64,000 nucleotides of DNA from Mycobacterium sp. ST-F2 (GTDB taxonomy: Bacteria > Actinomycetota > Actinomycetes > Mycobacteriales > Mycobacteriaceae): assembly GCF_001905655.1 (NCBI RefSeq), contig NZ_JMHT01000002.1, positions 1 through 64,000 of the forward strand, given 5' to 3'. The notes below the pieces were generated by a model. That model was not told the DNA's origin and did no database searches. It was given only the letters and a program-made list of their open reading frames with translations. Made by a program: the position numbers and the translations under genes. Each line of letters starts with the position of its first letter. The stretch's first letter is position 1. Positions 26,436 through 34,228 of the stretch are shown here, one piece after another.

Positions 26436-27350
26436 ATGGTTGCGGGCGATGACTCGTCGACCGACCTCGAGCAAGCGACGGCCGAGTTCATCGCGGTGCG
26501 AGGCCGGTTGTTCGGCATCGCGTATCGCATGCTCGGCAGTAGCTCGGAGGCCGAGGACATCGTTCAGGAGGCCTGGCTGCGGTGGCAGACGGCCGATCGC
26601 AGCGCGGTCGTCGATCCGGCCGCATTCCTGGCAACAACCACCACCCGCCTCTGCCTGAATGCCCTGCAATCCGCCCGCGCGCGACGCGAGACATACGTCG
26701 GCCCATGGCTTCCCGAACCCGTGGACACCAGCGCCGATCCCCATCTCGGCGCCGAGCGAGGCGAAGCGTTGGAGCTGGCGACCGTGATGCTGATGGAGAA
26801 ACTGCAGCCCACTGAACGCGCCGCGTATGTTCTGCGCGAGGCCTTCGACTATCCGTACGCAAGGATTGCCGAGATCGTCCAAGTCAAGGAGGCGAACGCA
26901 CGACAGCTCGTCAGCCGCGCGCGCAAGCACATCTCGACCAGCCGCCGGGAGAAGACGAGTCCAGCCGAGCAGAAGCGGCTGCTGGAGGCTTTGGTTGCGG
27001 CAGCGCAGGAGGGCGACGTCGATGCGCTCGAGCAACTGTTCGCCGACGACGTGGTCAGCTACACCGACGGAAACGGCATGCGCGGCGCATCTCGTATTCC
27101 CGTTGTCGGCAGATCGGCGGTCGCACACTTCCTCAAGGCATTCGCGCCGCGCTGGTGGCAAGACACCAAACTGACCTGGATCGAGGCCAATGCACAGCCA
27201 TCCGTGTTGGTCAGGCGTGGCGCGGGCATCGTTGCTTATCTGGCCATCAGTACCTCGCAGCGGGGCATCGATCAACTGCTGTGGGTGCTGAGTCCCGCCA
27301 AGCTGCACGGCATTTCGAAGCTGCTGCCCGCGTCCGGTGACGTGTCCTAA
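26436..27350 (+). CDS. SigJ-like RNA polymerase sigma factor with SnoaL-like C-domain
   Basis: A 304-residue ECF-type sigma factor of the SigJ/ECF41-like group. Region 2 is LFGIAYRMLGSSSEAEDIVQEAWLRW and region 4 is LQPTERAAYVLREAFDYPYARIAEIVQVKEANARQLVSRARKHI. The C-terminal 110 residues form an NTF2/SnoaL-like domain (AAQEGDVDALEQLFADDVVSYTDG) that tunes activity in this group instead of a classical anti-sigma factor. The start is the ATG at 26436, just before the conserved part; there is only a weak ribosome site. No partner gene is adjacent. Confidence 0.88.
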   Translation: MVAGDDSSTDLEQATAEFIAVRGRLFGIAYRMLGSSSEAEDIVQEAWLRWQTADRSAVVDPAAFLATTTTRLCLNALQSARARRETYVGPWLPEPVDTSADPHLGAERGEALELATVMLMEKLQPTERAAYVLREAFDYPYARIAEIVQVKEANARQLVSRARKHISTSRREKTSPAEQKRLLEALVAAAQEGDVDALEQLFADDVVSYTDGNGMRGASRIPVVGRSAVAHFLKAFAPRWWQDTKLTWIEANAQPSVLVRRGAGIVAYLAISTSQRGIDQLLWVLSPAKLHGISKLLPASGDVS

Positions 27351-27437
27351 GTCACGTCACAGACTCGCGTTCTGCGGTGTCTTAGTTGCTAAAGGCCGAC
27401 GGCGGTGATGCCCCGGCCCTGAGCCGGAGGACCACCC

Positions 27438-27911
27438 ATGGAATGCATCAACGACCCCAGCATGCCGCGAACGGCGACAGGAATACGGACGATTATCTTG
27501 CTGCTGGTTTCGATCTGTCTCAGCACCATGATCTTCTTGGCGATGTTGATCACCGCGCTGGTACCCACATCGGCTGGCATCCCGTCGCAAATGCATTCCG
27601 CGCCATGCCATATCGCCGCTGTATGGCCAGAGAGTGACGTCTCGACTGCCACCTGCCCGCTCGCGAAGTGCTGCGGACACCTGCTCCGGCAGCAGCACGC
27701 AGTAGCCGGTCTCCTCGCCGCCCCGGTGCGGGATCCGCACATCCAGACACCGGATGCCGAACACCCGCTGATACCAGTCCACACTGGCCTGCAGGTCGGT
27801 GACGGTCAACGAAAAGATGGTGGACACCGGCGAATCCGGGGTCGGGTGTTTCACTCACCATGGCCTCCTGTGCCGCACCATCCAACAAAGCTGTGCTTAG
27901 GCATTCCGTAG
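27438..27911 (+). CDS. possible small membrane protein antisense to VOC remnant
   Basis: A 157-codon plus-strand frame with a strong GGAGGA site at 27426-27431, 6 bp before its ATG. Residues about 18-45 form one convincing hydrophobic segment (TIILLLVSICLSTMIFLAML). The C-terminal two thirds run antisense to a recognisable VOC-family fragment and look arbitrary. Either this is a new gene made by the break in the VOC gene, or the hydrophobic stretch is coincidental. No family was recognised. Confidence 0.25.
   Translation: MECINDPSMPRTATGIRTIILLLVSICLSTMIFLAMLITALVPTSAGIPSQMHSAPCHIAAVWPESDVSTATCPLAKCCGHLLRQQHAVAGLLAAPVRDPHIQTPDAEHPLIPVHTGLQVGDGQRKDGGHRRIRGRVFHSPWPPVPHHPTKLCLGIP
27550..27854 (-). 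pseudogene. truncated glyoxalase/VOC-family protein
   Basis: The first 70 or so residues are a good VOC N-terminal module: STIFSLTVTDLQASVDWYQRVFGIRCLDVRIPHRG, then TGYCVLLPE. After about residue 85 the frame continues to 27357 as His/Arg/Gln-rich sequence unlike any VOC protein, and no other frame supplies the second beta-alpha-beta module. A complete member would need another 40-50 residues. The 3' part has therefore been replaced or deleted. Confidence 0.55.
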
Positions 27912-28014
27912 CACATTGCGGTCTGACCATGACGCATTTCTGCGGATTGTTCTTCCGGCAACGGATTTCAACTAGCGTGTGTCGCAAAGCGAGTCAGAAC
28001 AAGAGGGCGATGGC

Positions 28015-29376
28015 ATGAGCGAGCCGTGCGATGCCGACGAGCTGCGCACCCTGTTCCTGTTCGAGCAACTCTCGGATGAACAACTCGGAATCCTGTGCAC
28101 CGACGGACGCATCGAGACGTTCCCGGAAGGAGTGCTGTTCACCCAGGGCGAGGCAGCCCGCTGTTTCTACGTGCTGATCGACGGTGAGTTGGTGATGTCG
28201 GGACGGACGGCGGGCATCGACGTGCAGACGCATCGGACATCCCAACACGGTGCGTACTGCGGGGCATGGTCGGCTTACGTGCCCGCGGCAGAGCAGGTCT
28301 ATGAAGTCTCGGTCCGCCTGGTCCGACCGTCCCGGTTCTTCGTCCTCGACGCAGACAGCTTCGCCCGCTTCATGTGCACCCAGTTTCCGATGGCGGTGCA
28401 TCTGTTGTCCGGTCACACTCTCGGAACGCTGCGTCAGCAACAAGTTCTCGGGCAGCGTGCGCGCTTGCTCGGTCTGGGAACCATCACCGCCGGCTTGACC
28501 CATCAGCTCAACAACCCGGCCGCCGCCATCAGCCGCGCCGTCGCGAGCTTGCGCCAAAGCATGCGGAGCCTGTTTACCGACGTCCCGGTGAAAGCAGCCC
28601 AATTGAGCCCGCTGGAAGCCGCTGACCGGGAAGAACAACTGGGCGACTGGCTCGACGCGCGAGGCATCCCCGAGGGCTGGGATTACGCACCGACGTTCGC
28701 CGAAGCGGGCCTGGATATTGCCTGGCTGGAAGATGTCGCGGCGACCGCCGATGATCTACCCGCAGTTCTGCACCGGCTCAAACACGGGATCGACGCTGAG
28801 TTGAGTACCCGAGAGATCGCCGAGGCCAGTACTCGCATCTCAGCACTACTGGCGGGCGCCAAACAGTATTCACAGATGGATCGCGGCGATTATCAGTACG
28901 CCGATGTGCACGACCTGCTGCGCAGTACGCTGCAGATGTTCGACACCGCAGACATCACTGTAGTCACCGAATGGGACCAGAACCTCCCCGAAATCCTTTG
29001 CTATCCGGGCGATCTCAATCAGGTTTGGACCAACCTCATCGAGAACGCAGTAGAGGCCATGGGTGGTGGTGGCGGCACGTTGACCATCAGCACGGCCCGG
29101 GACTGCGAGACCATGATCCGCGTCGAGATCCGCGACGATGGACCGGGCATCCCCGAGGACATCATCGATCGCGTCTTCACGCCGTTTTTCTCGACCAAGC
29201 CGGTGGGCGATGGCACGGGACTCGGTCTGGACTTGGCGTGGCGGATCGTCGAGAAGCACCGGGGCACCGTCTCGGTGCAATCGGCGCCCGCCGACACCCG
29301 ATTCATCGTGTGCCTGCCATTGCAGGCCCCCACCCCCGAGAATGCCGCGGCCGAGGTGCCGGTGGTGCGGCCATAG
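28015..29376 (+). CDS. cytosolic histidine kinase with cyclic-nucleotide-binding-like sensor domain
   Basis: A 453-residue kinase without membrane segments. Residues about 8-125 are a cNMP-binding-like beta-roll (FPEGVLFTQGEAARCFYVLIDGELVMSG). The H-box is GLTHQLNNPAAAISRA, the N-box WTNLIENAVEAM and the G-boxes DDGPGIPEDI and GDGTGLGLDLAWRI. The same architecture occurs in actinobacterial kinases next to thioredoxin-reductase-like proteins, but no response regulator or reductase is nearby here. The ATG at 28015 follows GAGGGCG and is preferred to a GTG 12 codons earlier. Confidence 0.9.
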   Translation: MSEPCDADELRTLFLFEQLSDEQLGILCTDGRIETFPEGVLFTQGEAARCFYVLIDGELVMSGRTAGIDVQTHRTSQHGAYCGAWSAYVPAAEQVYEVSVRLVRPSRFFVLDADSFARFMCTQFPMAVHLLSGHTLGTLRQQQVLGQRARLLGLGTITAGLTHQLNNPAAAISRAVASLRQSMRSLFTDVPVKAAQLSPLEAADREEQLGDWLDARGIPEGWDYAPTFAEAGLDIAWLEDVAATADDLPAVLHRLKHGIDAELSTREIAEASTRISALLAGAKQYSQMDRGDYQYADVHDLLRSTLQMFDTADITVVTEWDQNLPEILCYPGDLNQVWTNLIENAVEAMGGGGGTLTISTARDCETMIRVEIRDDGPGIPEDIIDRVFTPFFSTKPVGDGTGLGLDLAWRIVEKHRGTVSVQSAPADTRFIVCLPLQAPTPENAAAEVPVVRP

Positions 29377-29460
29377 CGAAAGCGCCCCGGTCACCCCGGT
29401 GTATGGCGTCGTGGCTCCCATTTCGGGTACTGCCTGCTGAAGTTCGTCGAATCCCTCGGC

Positions 29461-29543
29461 ATGTGTCCCGGATCACGCAACGGAGACGTTCGGTTCGGCC
29501 GCCGGATCACGACTATGCCTATATCGCAGTAGATGGGGGAGTG
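29461..29543 (+). promoter_or_regulatory. leader/promoter region homologous to the one at 32106
   Basis: This stretch and 32106-32189 align over about 82 bp with roughly two thirds identity. The densest matches are ATGTGTCC, ATCAC, the block ACGTTCGGTTC and, at the end, a GGGGAGTG ribosome site. A TGTCC...ACGTT spacing of about 20 bp could be an ECF -35/-10 pair. Each copy directly precedes a gene start. Confidence 0.55.
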
Positions 29544-29864
29544 GTGGCGATCAGGGTGAAGGGATTGATGTCATTGGTCAGCGAGTCCGATGTTGCGTGG
29601 CAACTGGTGGAGTGCGTTCGGTCTCGCTTGACCGTCGCTGAGCTCAACAACGCGTACGTGAACCTGGGCATCGGAGAATTCGGCACCGTCATTGAGACGT
29701 TGATCAGTGTCGTTGTCCGCGAACGGCTTACGGTCCCCGATGCCCTCATCGAAACGATAGAAGCCTGGCGCGCGCTGCATCATCCGGACGGTCCGGCCGC
29801 CGAGCGCCTTATCAGCCAGCTCGCACAGTGTCGCCAACACGGCGATTCGCGCCGCGGCGCATAA
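29541..29864 (+). CDS. small protein of unknown function upstream of WhiA paralogue
   Basis: About 107 residues, soluble and mostly helical: VAWQLVECVRSRLTVAELNNAYVNLG, then TVIETLISVVVRERLTVPDALIETIEAW. No family was recognised. The start is uncertain among GTG 29541, GTG 29544 and ATG 29568, all close to GGGGGAG or AAGGGA. The homologous leader at 32106-32189 places its own start at the equivalent site, which supports a start in this area. It is separated by 47 bp from the WhiA-like gene and is probably co-transcribed with it. Confidence 0.5.
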   Translation: MVAIRVKGLMSLVSESDVAWQLVECVRSRLTVAELNNAYVNLGIGEFGTVIETLISVVVRERLTVPDALIETIEAWRALHHPDGPAAERLISQLAQCRQHGDSRRGA

Positions 29865-29911
29865 GGCCGCTGTACCAACGGTTTTCGATCAGGTAAGGCA
29901 ATGGGGGACTT

Positions 29912-30878
29912 GTGATATTGACGCCGAGCGCCAAAGACGAACTCGCCGGTACCGTCGTGCATCTGGTCAGTGCGCGCAAGGCTGAAGTAACTGCCCTGCT
30001 GCAGTTCGCCGGTGGGCTGCGTATCGTCAAGGGACGCGCCGTGATTGACGCAGAGGTTGACCGAGAGCCGGTCGCCACGCGTATTTGCAAGAACCTCAAG
30101 GACTTATACGGATGTACGGCCGAAGTACGCGCACTGCCGGGCATCGCTGCCCGCACCCGGTACCTGGTGCACGTTGTTCACGAAGCCGAAGATGTGGCCC
30201 GGTGGACTGGTTTGATCGACCGTCGGGGACGGCCGGTCCGGGGTATGCCGGCCCAGATCGTCGCTGGTAGTACGGCCGACGCCGAAGCAGTTTGGCGTGG
30301 TGCGTTCCTGGCGGGGTTCGCTGGCACTTACGGGTCGCACCCGGGGGCTCGAGGTCGAATGCCCCGGGGTTGAAGCCGCCTCGGCCCTGGCAGGGGCGGC
30401 GCGTAGATTCGGTGTGCACATCCGGGCACGCCACTTGCGTAGGGCCGATCGGGTCACCGTGCGTGACGTCGACACGATCGCCGCCGTGCTGAATCGCATT
30501 GGCGCTCAACAAACCTGGGCAGCCTGGCAATCGCACCAACGAACTGACACCACCTCGACCGTAGACGCGGCACTGGTGGACTCCAACCAACGTCGCGCGC
30601 AACAGTCGGCAATGGTGACCGCGGCTCGGGCGCAACGCGCCCTGGCGATTCTCGGTGACGCGGCGCCCGCCCACTTCGTCGCGGTCGCGCGTTTGCGCAT
30701 CGAGCATCCCGACCTGTCATTGGACGAATTGGGGTGCCTCGCCGAGCCCCCGCTGACCAAGCACGCGGTCGCCGGCCGTCTTCGGCGCCTGTTGGGCATG
30801 GCCGACCGGGCAGCCGACCGGGCTGGCATCGCCGGCACCGACGTCGCCATCGCTGCGGGCGATCGGAGTAGGTGCTAG
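29912..30878 (+). pseudogene. WhiA-like sporulation/division regulator paralogue, frameshifted
   Basis: The two reading frames together give a nearly complete WhiA. The first has KDELAGTVVHLVSARKAEVTALLQFAGGLRI and the LAGLIDADG-like WTGLIDRRGRPVRGMPAQIV. The second continues with LEVECPGVEAASALAGAARRFGV, then LAILGDAAPAHF and the C-terminal HTH LDELGCLAEPPLTKHAVAGRLRRLL. The frames join near the G-run at 30313-30316, where one extra base (or two missing) follows the conserved AVWRGAFLA. The canonical whiA lies elsewhere in actinobacteria, beside the rapZ and yvcK-type genes, so this is a second copy. The GTG start at 29912 follows GGGGGA. Confidence 0.85.
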
Positions 30879-30890
30879 GCGCCTGCGTCA

Positions 30891-30912
30891 GTCCCGCGAA
30901 ATAGTGCGGGAC
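30891..30912. terminator. hairpin between convergent WhiA-like and Asp23 units
   Basis: GTCCCGC and GCGGGAC form a perfect 7-bp stem around an 8-base A/T-rich loop, 12 bp after the WhiA-like stop. Convergent transcription from 31998 ends at 30968. There is no long T-tract. Confidence 0.5.
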
Positions 30913-30967
30913 AACAAGTTTCATCCAGGCGGAGGGAAATTCGCCCCTGCGCGCTCGTTGTCCCTGG

Positions 30968-31432
30968 CTATCCCAGCGGGTCGCCGTCGACGACATCGGT
31001 GACGGTCACGTCGATGGGCCCGGCCGGAGTGCTGCCGTTGTCGTCGAGGTTGTCGAGGATGGGGCGGATTGTGTCCAGTACCAGGCGGCGGATGTCGTCG
31101 CCGAGCTCGCGCAGTTGCGTGCCGTAGCTTCCGGTGACATCGATGTCGACTGCGCGCAGCACGGCGCCCTCGAGAGTGAAGTCGATTCGGGTCGGCTGGC
31201 AGACGAACTTCCGTCGCAGCTCCCGGGCCAGCAGGCTGCGTAGCGCGTGATCGCTGATGTACACCACCCCGCCGTCGGTATCCCGCGAGGCGCGGATGGG
31301 CCAACCGGTCCGGGTTGCGCTGTGCACCGCCGCCCGCACTCTGTCGCTGATGGCGTCCCAGCCGGGTTCGGGCACAGATCGCAAGTACGAGGCTGCGCGG
31401 TGCAGGATGGGATCAGTCTCCGTCACTGCCAC
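30968..31432 (-). CDS. Asp23/Gls24 family envelope stress protein paired with ECF sigma factor
   Basis: A 154-residue Asp23-family protein. The Gls24-like core is FTLEGAVLRAVDIDVTGSYGTQLRELGDDIRRLVLDTI, ending with PIDVTVTDVV. The N-terminal half is an extra helical part (ASYLRSVPEPGWDAISDRVRAAV). Asp23 proteins lie at the cytosolic face of the membrane, attached to AmaP, in envelope or alkaline stress. It overlaps the ECF sigma gene by 10 bp, so it may modulate that sigma factor or be its first target. Confidence 0.8.
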   Translation of the reverse strand: MAVTETDPILHRAASYLRSVPEPGWDAISDRVRAAVHSATRTGWPIRASRDTDGGVVYISDHALRSLLARELRRKFVCQPTRIDFTLEGAVLRAVDIDVTGSYGTQLRELGDDIRRLVLDTIRPILDNLDDNGSTPAGPIDVTVTDVVDGDPLG

Positions 31433-31998
31433 CTCCCCAAGAGAACACGCAACGTCTTGCCGGCCCGAACGTGGTGCCCGCGCACCGCATCGGAACTGAG
31501 GTGTAGCACTTCTCCGATCTCAGGGAAGGTCATCTGTTCGATCTCCCGCATCATCCACACCGCGCGCTGGCGTACCGGCAGTTCGTCAAGCGCTTGTTCG
31601 AGGGCGGCCAAAAACGCCGCATTGGACGCGGCGGTGAAAGGGTCCGCGGACGGGTCTGGTCCGGCCAACGGTTCCAGCACCCAATCTTCGACCGGTTTCG
31701 CGCGTTTGAGCCGGTGTGTGTCGGCGATCTTGCGGTAGCAGATCGCGAACAACCACGTCCGGAGCGACGAGCTGCCACGGAAGCCCGCGATCTGTTGCCA
31801 AGCGGCAACGAAGTTGTCCTGCACGACATCTGGGACATCGGCCTCGGAGGCAAGCATCCGCCGTGCATACCGGTAGAGCGCGGGGCCGTACCGGGTGACG
31901 ATGACGTCGAACGCCTCGCGATCGCCGATGACGGCCGCGGCTCGTAACGCCGCGTCGTCGGCGTCGCGTAGGTCGCCACCGGTTGGCGCTATCACCAC
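31423..31998 (-). CDS. ECF-type RNA polymerase sigma factor
   Basis: A 191-residue ECF sigma factor. Region 2 reads IGDREAFDVIVTRYGPALYRYARRML and DVVQDNFVAAWQQIAGFRG; region 4 is ALDELPVRQRAVWMMREIEQMTFPEIGEVLHLSSDAVRGHHVRAGKTL. There is no transmembrane anti-sigma gene next to it; instead it overlaps an Asp23-family gene. The GTG at 31998 is the only clear start. It is divergent from the Asp23-AmaP operon with a 194-bp control region, so it probably drives that operon. Confidence 0.88.
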   Translation of the reverse strand: MVIAPTGGDLRDADDAALRAAAVIGDREAFDVIVTRYGPALYRYARRMLASEADVPDVVQDNFVAAWQQIAGFRGSSSLRTWLFAICYRKIADTHRLKRAKPVEDWVLEPLAGPDPSADPFTAASNAAFLAALEQALDELPVRQRAVWMMREIEQMTFPEIGEVLHLSSDAVRGHHVRAGKTLRVLLGRWQ

Positions 31999-32105
31999 AC
32001 TCCGCTCTCAGCTGCGCTTCGCCGCTCCTGAAATATAGGCCCTCACCGCAAGAATTCGTCGGGTTGTGGTTCCGCTCGGGGCATGCTGAGCTGAGAGTCT
32101 TGAAA

Positions 32106-32189
32106 ATGTGTCCTGTATCACTCAATGGGCACGTTCGGTTCCGGCCCTGGGTAGCGACTACCCATATGTCGGCAATCGAATGGGGAGTG
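32106..32189 (+). promoter_or_regulatory. leader/promoter of the Asp23-AmaP operon, homologous to 29461-29543
   Basis: Shares the ATGTGTCC...ATCAC...ACGTTCGGTTC order and the terminal GGGGAGTG with the leader upstream of the small gene at 29541. TGTCC at 32109-32113 and ACGTT 15-16 bp later would suit an ECF promoter. It lies in the divergent region next to the ECF sigma gene. Confidence 0.55.
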
Positions 32190-32192
32190 ACG

Positions 32193-32663
32193 ATGACCAG
32201 TGCGGAGGCCGAAGTGGAGACGTCCAGCAAGGAAATGAGCCCCTACCAGGGATCACCGTTGGTGAGCTCGCAGGGCAAGACGACCATCGCGGACATCGTG
32301 GTCTCGAAGATCGCTGGGATCGCCACCCGCGAGGTGAGCGGCGTGTATGACCTGGGCGGCGGTGCGTCGCGGATGGTCGGCGCCCTTCGTGAACGCATCC
32401 CGGGTGCCAGCGTCAACCAGAGCCAGGGAGTGTCCGTCGAGATCGGCGAGAAGCAGGCTGCAGTCGACATTGACATCGTCGCCGAATACGGCGTGGCGAT
32501 CGCCGACTTGGCCGCAGGTATCCGGCGCAACGTCATCGCCGCCATCGAAAGGATGACCGGACTCGAGGTCACCGAGGTCAACATCACCGTGCACGACGTG
32601 CACCTCGACACTGACGGCAGCGGCGGCGACGACGCCGACGCCGCGCCTGCCCGTGTCCAGTGA
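32193..32663 (+). CDS. Asp23/Gls24 family protein, first gene of stress operon
   Basis: A 156-residue Asp23 family member. After a charged N-terminus the conserved core begins with GKTTIADIVVSKIAGIATREVSGVYDLGG, followed by GVSVEIGEKQAAVDIDIVAEYGVAIADLAAGIRRNVIAAIERMTGLEVTEVNITVHDV. The C-terminal tail is acidic (GSGGDDADAA). This is the archetypal form that forms submembrane assemblies on AmaP. The ATG at 32193 follows GGGGAG with good spacing. It overlaps the next gene by 11 bp and heads a six-gene operon. Confidence 0.9.
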   Translation: MTSAEAEVETSSKEMSPYQGSPLVSSQGKTTIADIVVSKIAGIATREVSGVYDLGGGASRMVGALRERIPGASVNQSQGVSVEIGEKQAAVDIDIVAEYGVAIADLAAGIRRNVIAAIERMTGLEVTEVNITVHDVHLDTDGSGGDDADAAPARVQ

Positions 32664-32970
32664 CGTCCCGGCGCGGGCGGCAGCTCCGGAGGACGAAGCT
32701 GATCGCATCGCCGCCGCGGTGATCGCAGTCAAGGGCGTGGCCGGGTTGCATGGCGGCATGTTCGGCGAGGTGGCCACCTACCTACCCGGCCGGCGGGTCT
32801 CCGGGATTCGGATCGGGGCCGGCCGTGTTGACGTGCACGTCAGTCTTGCGCTCGACGCGCCAGTGCGACAGACGGCTACGGCCATCCAGCGTGCCGTCGC
32901 CGAGATCAGCGACCTACCGGTCGACGTCACCGTTGAAGACCTCTTGCCGGTGACACCAGCTTCCGGCTGA
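32653..32970 (+). CDS. short Asp23-like protein
   Basis: A 105-residue protein with a reduced Asp23 fold: EADRIAAAVIAVKGVAGLHGGMFGEVATYLPGRRV, then VDVHVSLALDAPVRQTATAIQRAVAEISDLPVDVTVEDL. It is shorter than gene one and lacks its tail. The GTG at 32653 lies inside the preceding gene. A 112-bp gap separates it from the small membrane gene downstream. It probably partners with the other Asp23 subunits. Confidence 0.8.
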   Translation: MSSDVPARAAAPEDEADRIAAAVIAVKGVAGLHGGMFGEVATYLPGRRVSGIRIGAGRVDVHVSLALDAPVRQTATAIQRAVAEISDLPVDVTVEDLLPVTPASG

Positions 32971-33082
32971 CGGCCGCCCTGGAGCGCCCCGGTGTGGCGG
33001 CGCGACGAGGGGCGTGCCGCCACACCGCGGTCCGCGAACTCCTCAGCGCGCGAACAACTTCGATTCGAGGAAGGTTCACATC

Positions 33083-33271
33083 ATGACCTCATCCACACTG
33101 GGTCTGGTTGCCGGTCTGCTACTCGGCGTGGCCGCGGCGGCCGGTGGACTGTGGGGTTTCATTGTCGCGTTGTTGCTCGGCGCGGCGGGATACCTGATCG
33201 GGGCCCACCGTGACGGCGAACTCGACCTGGCCAATGTGACCGCATTGCTGCGGGGTCGCGGCCGTGATTGA
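33083..33271 (+). CDS. small membrane protein (DUF2273-like) of Asp23 operon
   Basis: A 62-residue protein with two short hydrophobic helices (LGLVAGLLLGVAAAAGGLWGFIVALLLGAAGYLIGA) and a charged tail that resembles the DUF2273 proteins found beside asp23 and amaP in Firmicutes. The ATG at 33083 follows GAGGAAGG. Its stop overlaps the next GTG by 8 bp. It may help anchor the Asp23 complex. Confidence 0.75.
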   Translation: MTSSTLGLVAGLLLGVAAAAGGLWGFIVALLLGAAGYLIGAHRDGELDLANVTALLRGRGRD

Positions 33272-33668
33272 GTCAACTGCTGCGGAACCCATACTGCCGC
33301 AACGTGAATCCGAGGACGACGACGAACCCGCCACACGGGGCACCCTGACCGTACGCGAGAAGGTGGCCCATCGGCTCGCGGTTCGTGCGGCACTCGACAC
33401 ACCCGATGTGCTGCCGTTCTCGGAAGGTCTGACGAAGATCGCCGGCCGGTCTCTGCCGCAAGCGCAGCTCACCGTCACCGGTAACCGCGTCACAGCCCAT
33501 CTCAAGGTCACAGTGGCGTGGCCTGCGCCGGCGGTAGACGTCGCACGCGCCGTGCAACGCAATGTCGCGCAGACGTTGTCGAGCATGGCCGGATTGCAGG
33601 TCGACCGCGTGGACGTCACCGTCGAACAATTCAGTACCGCCACCAAAGACGTGAAAAGGACTCAATGA
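33264..33668 (+). CDS. Asp23/Gls24 family protein, third plus-strand copy
   Basis: A 134-residue Asp23 relative. An acidic N-terminus (ESEDDDEP) leads into VREKVAHRLAVRAALDTPDVLPF, then RVTAHLKVTVAWPAPAVDVARAVQRNVAQTLSSMAGLQVDRVDVTVEQF. It starts at a GTG that overlaps the small membrane protein and ends within the next start (ATGATG, 33665-33670). The series of Asp23 paralogues in one operon suggests a hetero-oligomer. Confidence 0.8.
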   Translation: MIESTAAEPILPQRESEDDDEPATRGTLTVREKVAHRLAVRAALDTPDVLPFSEGLTKIAGRSLPQAQLTVTGNRVTAHLKVTVAWPAPAVDVARAVQRNVAQTLSSMAGLQVDRVDVTVEQFSTATKDVKRTQ

Positions 33669-34228
33669 TGACCGCCGATGCAATTGTGCTGCCGACACCT
33701 GGTCGCGCCCCGGTCACCGCCGCCACCGCCCGGTGCATCGCTGTGGCGCTGGCGCTGATTGTGCTGGCCGTCGGGGTCGTGGCACTGCGCGACGCCGGTG
33801 TCGAGCTGGGCTTCGTGGCAGGAACACCATGGATCGCCACGGCCGCCACCGGTCTGAACGGCCTGCGCAGCCAGTGGTGGATGGTTCCTGTGGGTGCCGG
33901 TGTGGTCGCCATCGGCGTATGGCTGGTGGTCATGGCGTTACTGCCGCGGCGTAAGACCGTCGTCGCTGTCGACGCGGCGGGATCGGTGTGGATGCGTCCG
34001 CGCGATGTCGCCCGGCTGGCGTCGTACGCGGCCTGCTCCGTGCCGGGTGTCGAGGTTCTGAATGCGGCGGCGACCCGCCGGAAGGTGACGCTGTACGTCG
34101 GACTCACCGGTGTTGACTCCGAAATTGCGACCCAGGGTGCCATCGCCGCCGTGGTCGGCAGCGCCACCGAAATCCTCATTCCGACACCGCGAATCACTGT
34201 GCGCATCGGAACGAGCGGGGCGGCATGA
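33665..34228 (+). CDS. DUF6286 family membrane protein
   Basis: A 187-residue protein with two membrane helices (about 20-43 and 75-95, PVGAGVVAIGVWLVVMALL) and a C-terminal domain of about 90 residues in the cytosol (VDAAGSVWMRPRDVARLASYAACSVPGVEVLNAAATRRKVTLYVG) that itself recalls an Asp23-like fold. DUF6286 proteins accompany asp23 and amaP in actinobacteria. The ATG at 33665 overlaps the previous stop; ATG 33668 is an equal alternative. Its own stop overlaps the AmaP ATG by 4 bp. Confidence 0.8.
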   Translation: MMTADAIVLPTPGRAPVTAATARCIAVALALIVLAVGVVALRDAGVELGFVAGTPWIATAATGLNGLRSQWWMVPVGAGVVAIGVWLVVMALLPRRKTVVAVDAAGSVWMRPRDVARLASYAACSVPGVEVLNAAATRRKVTLYVGLTGVDSEIATQGAIAAVVGSATEILIPTPRITVRIGTSGAA

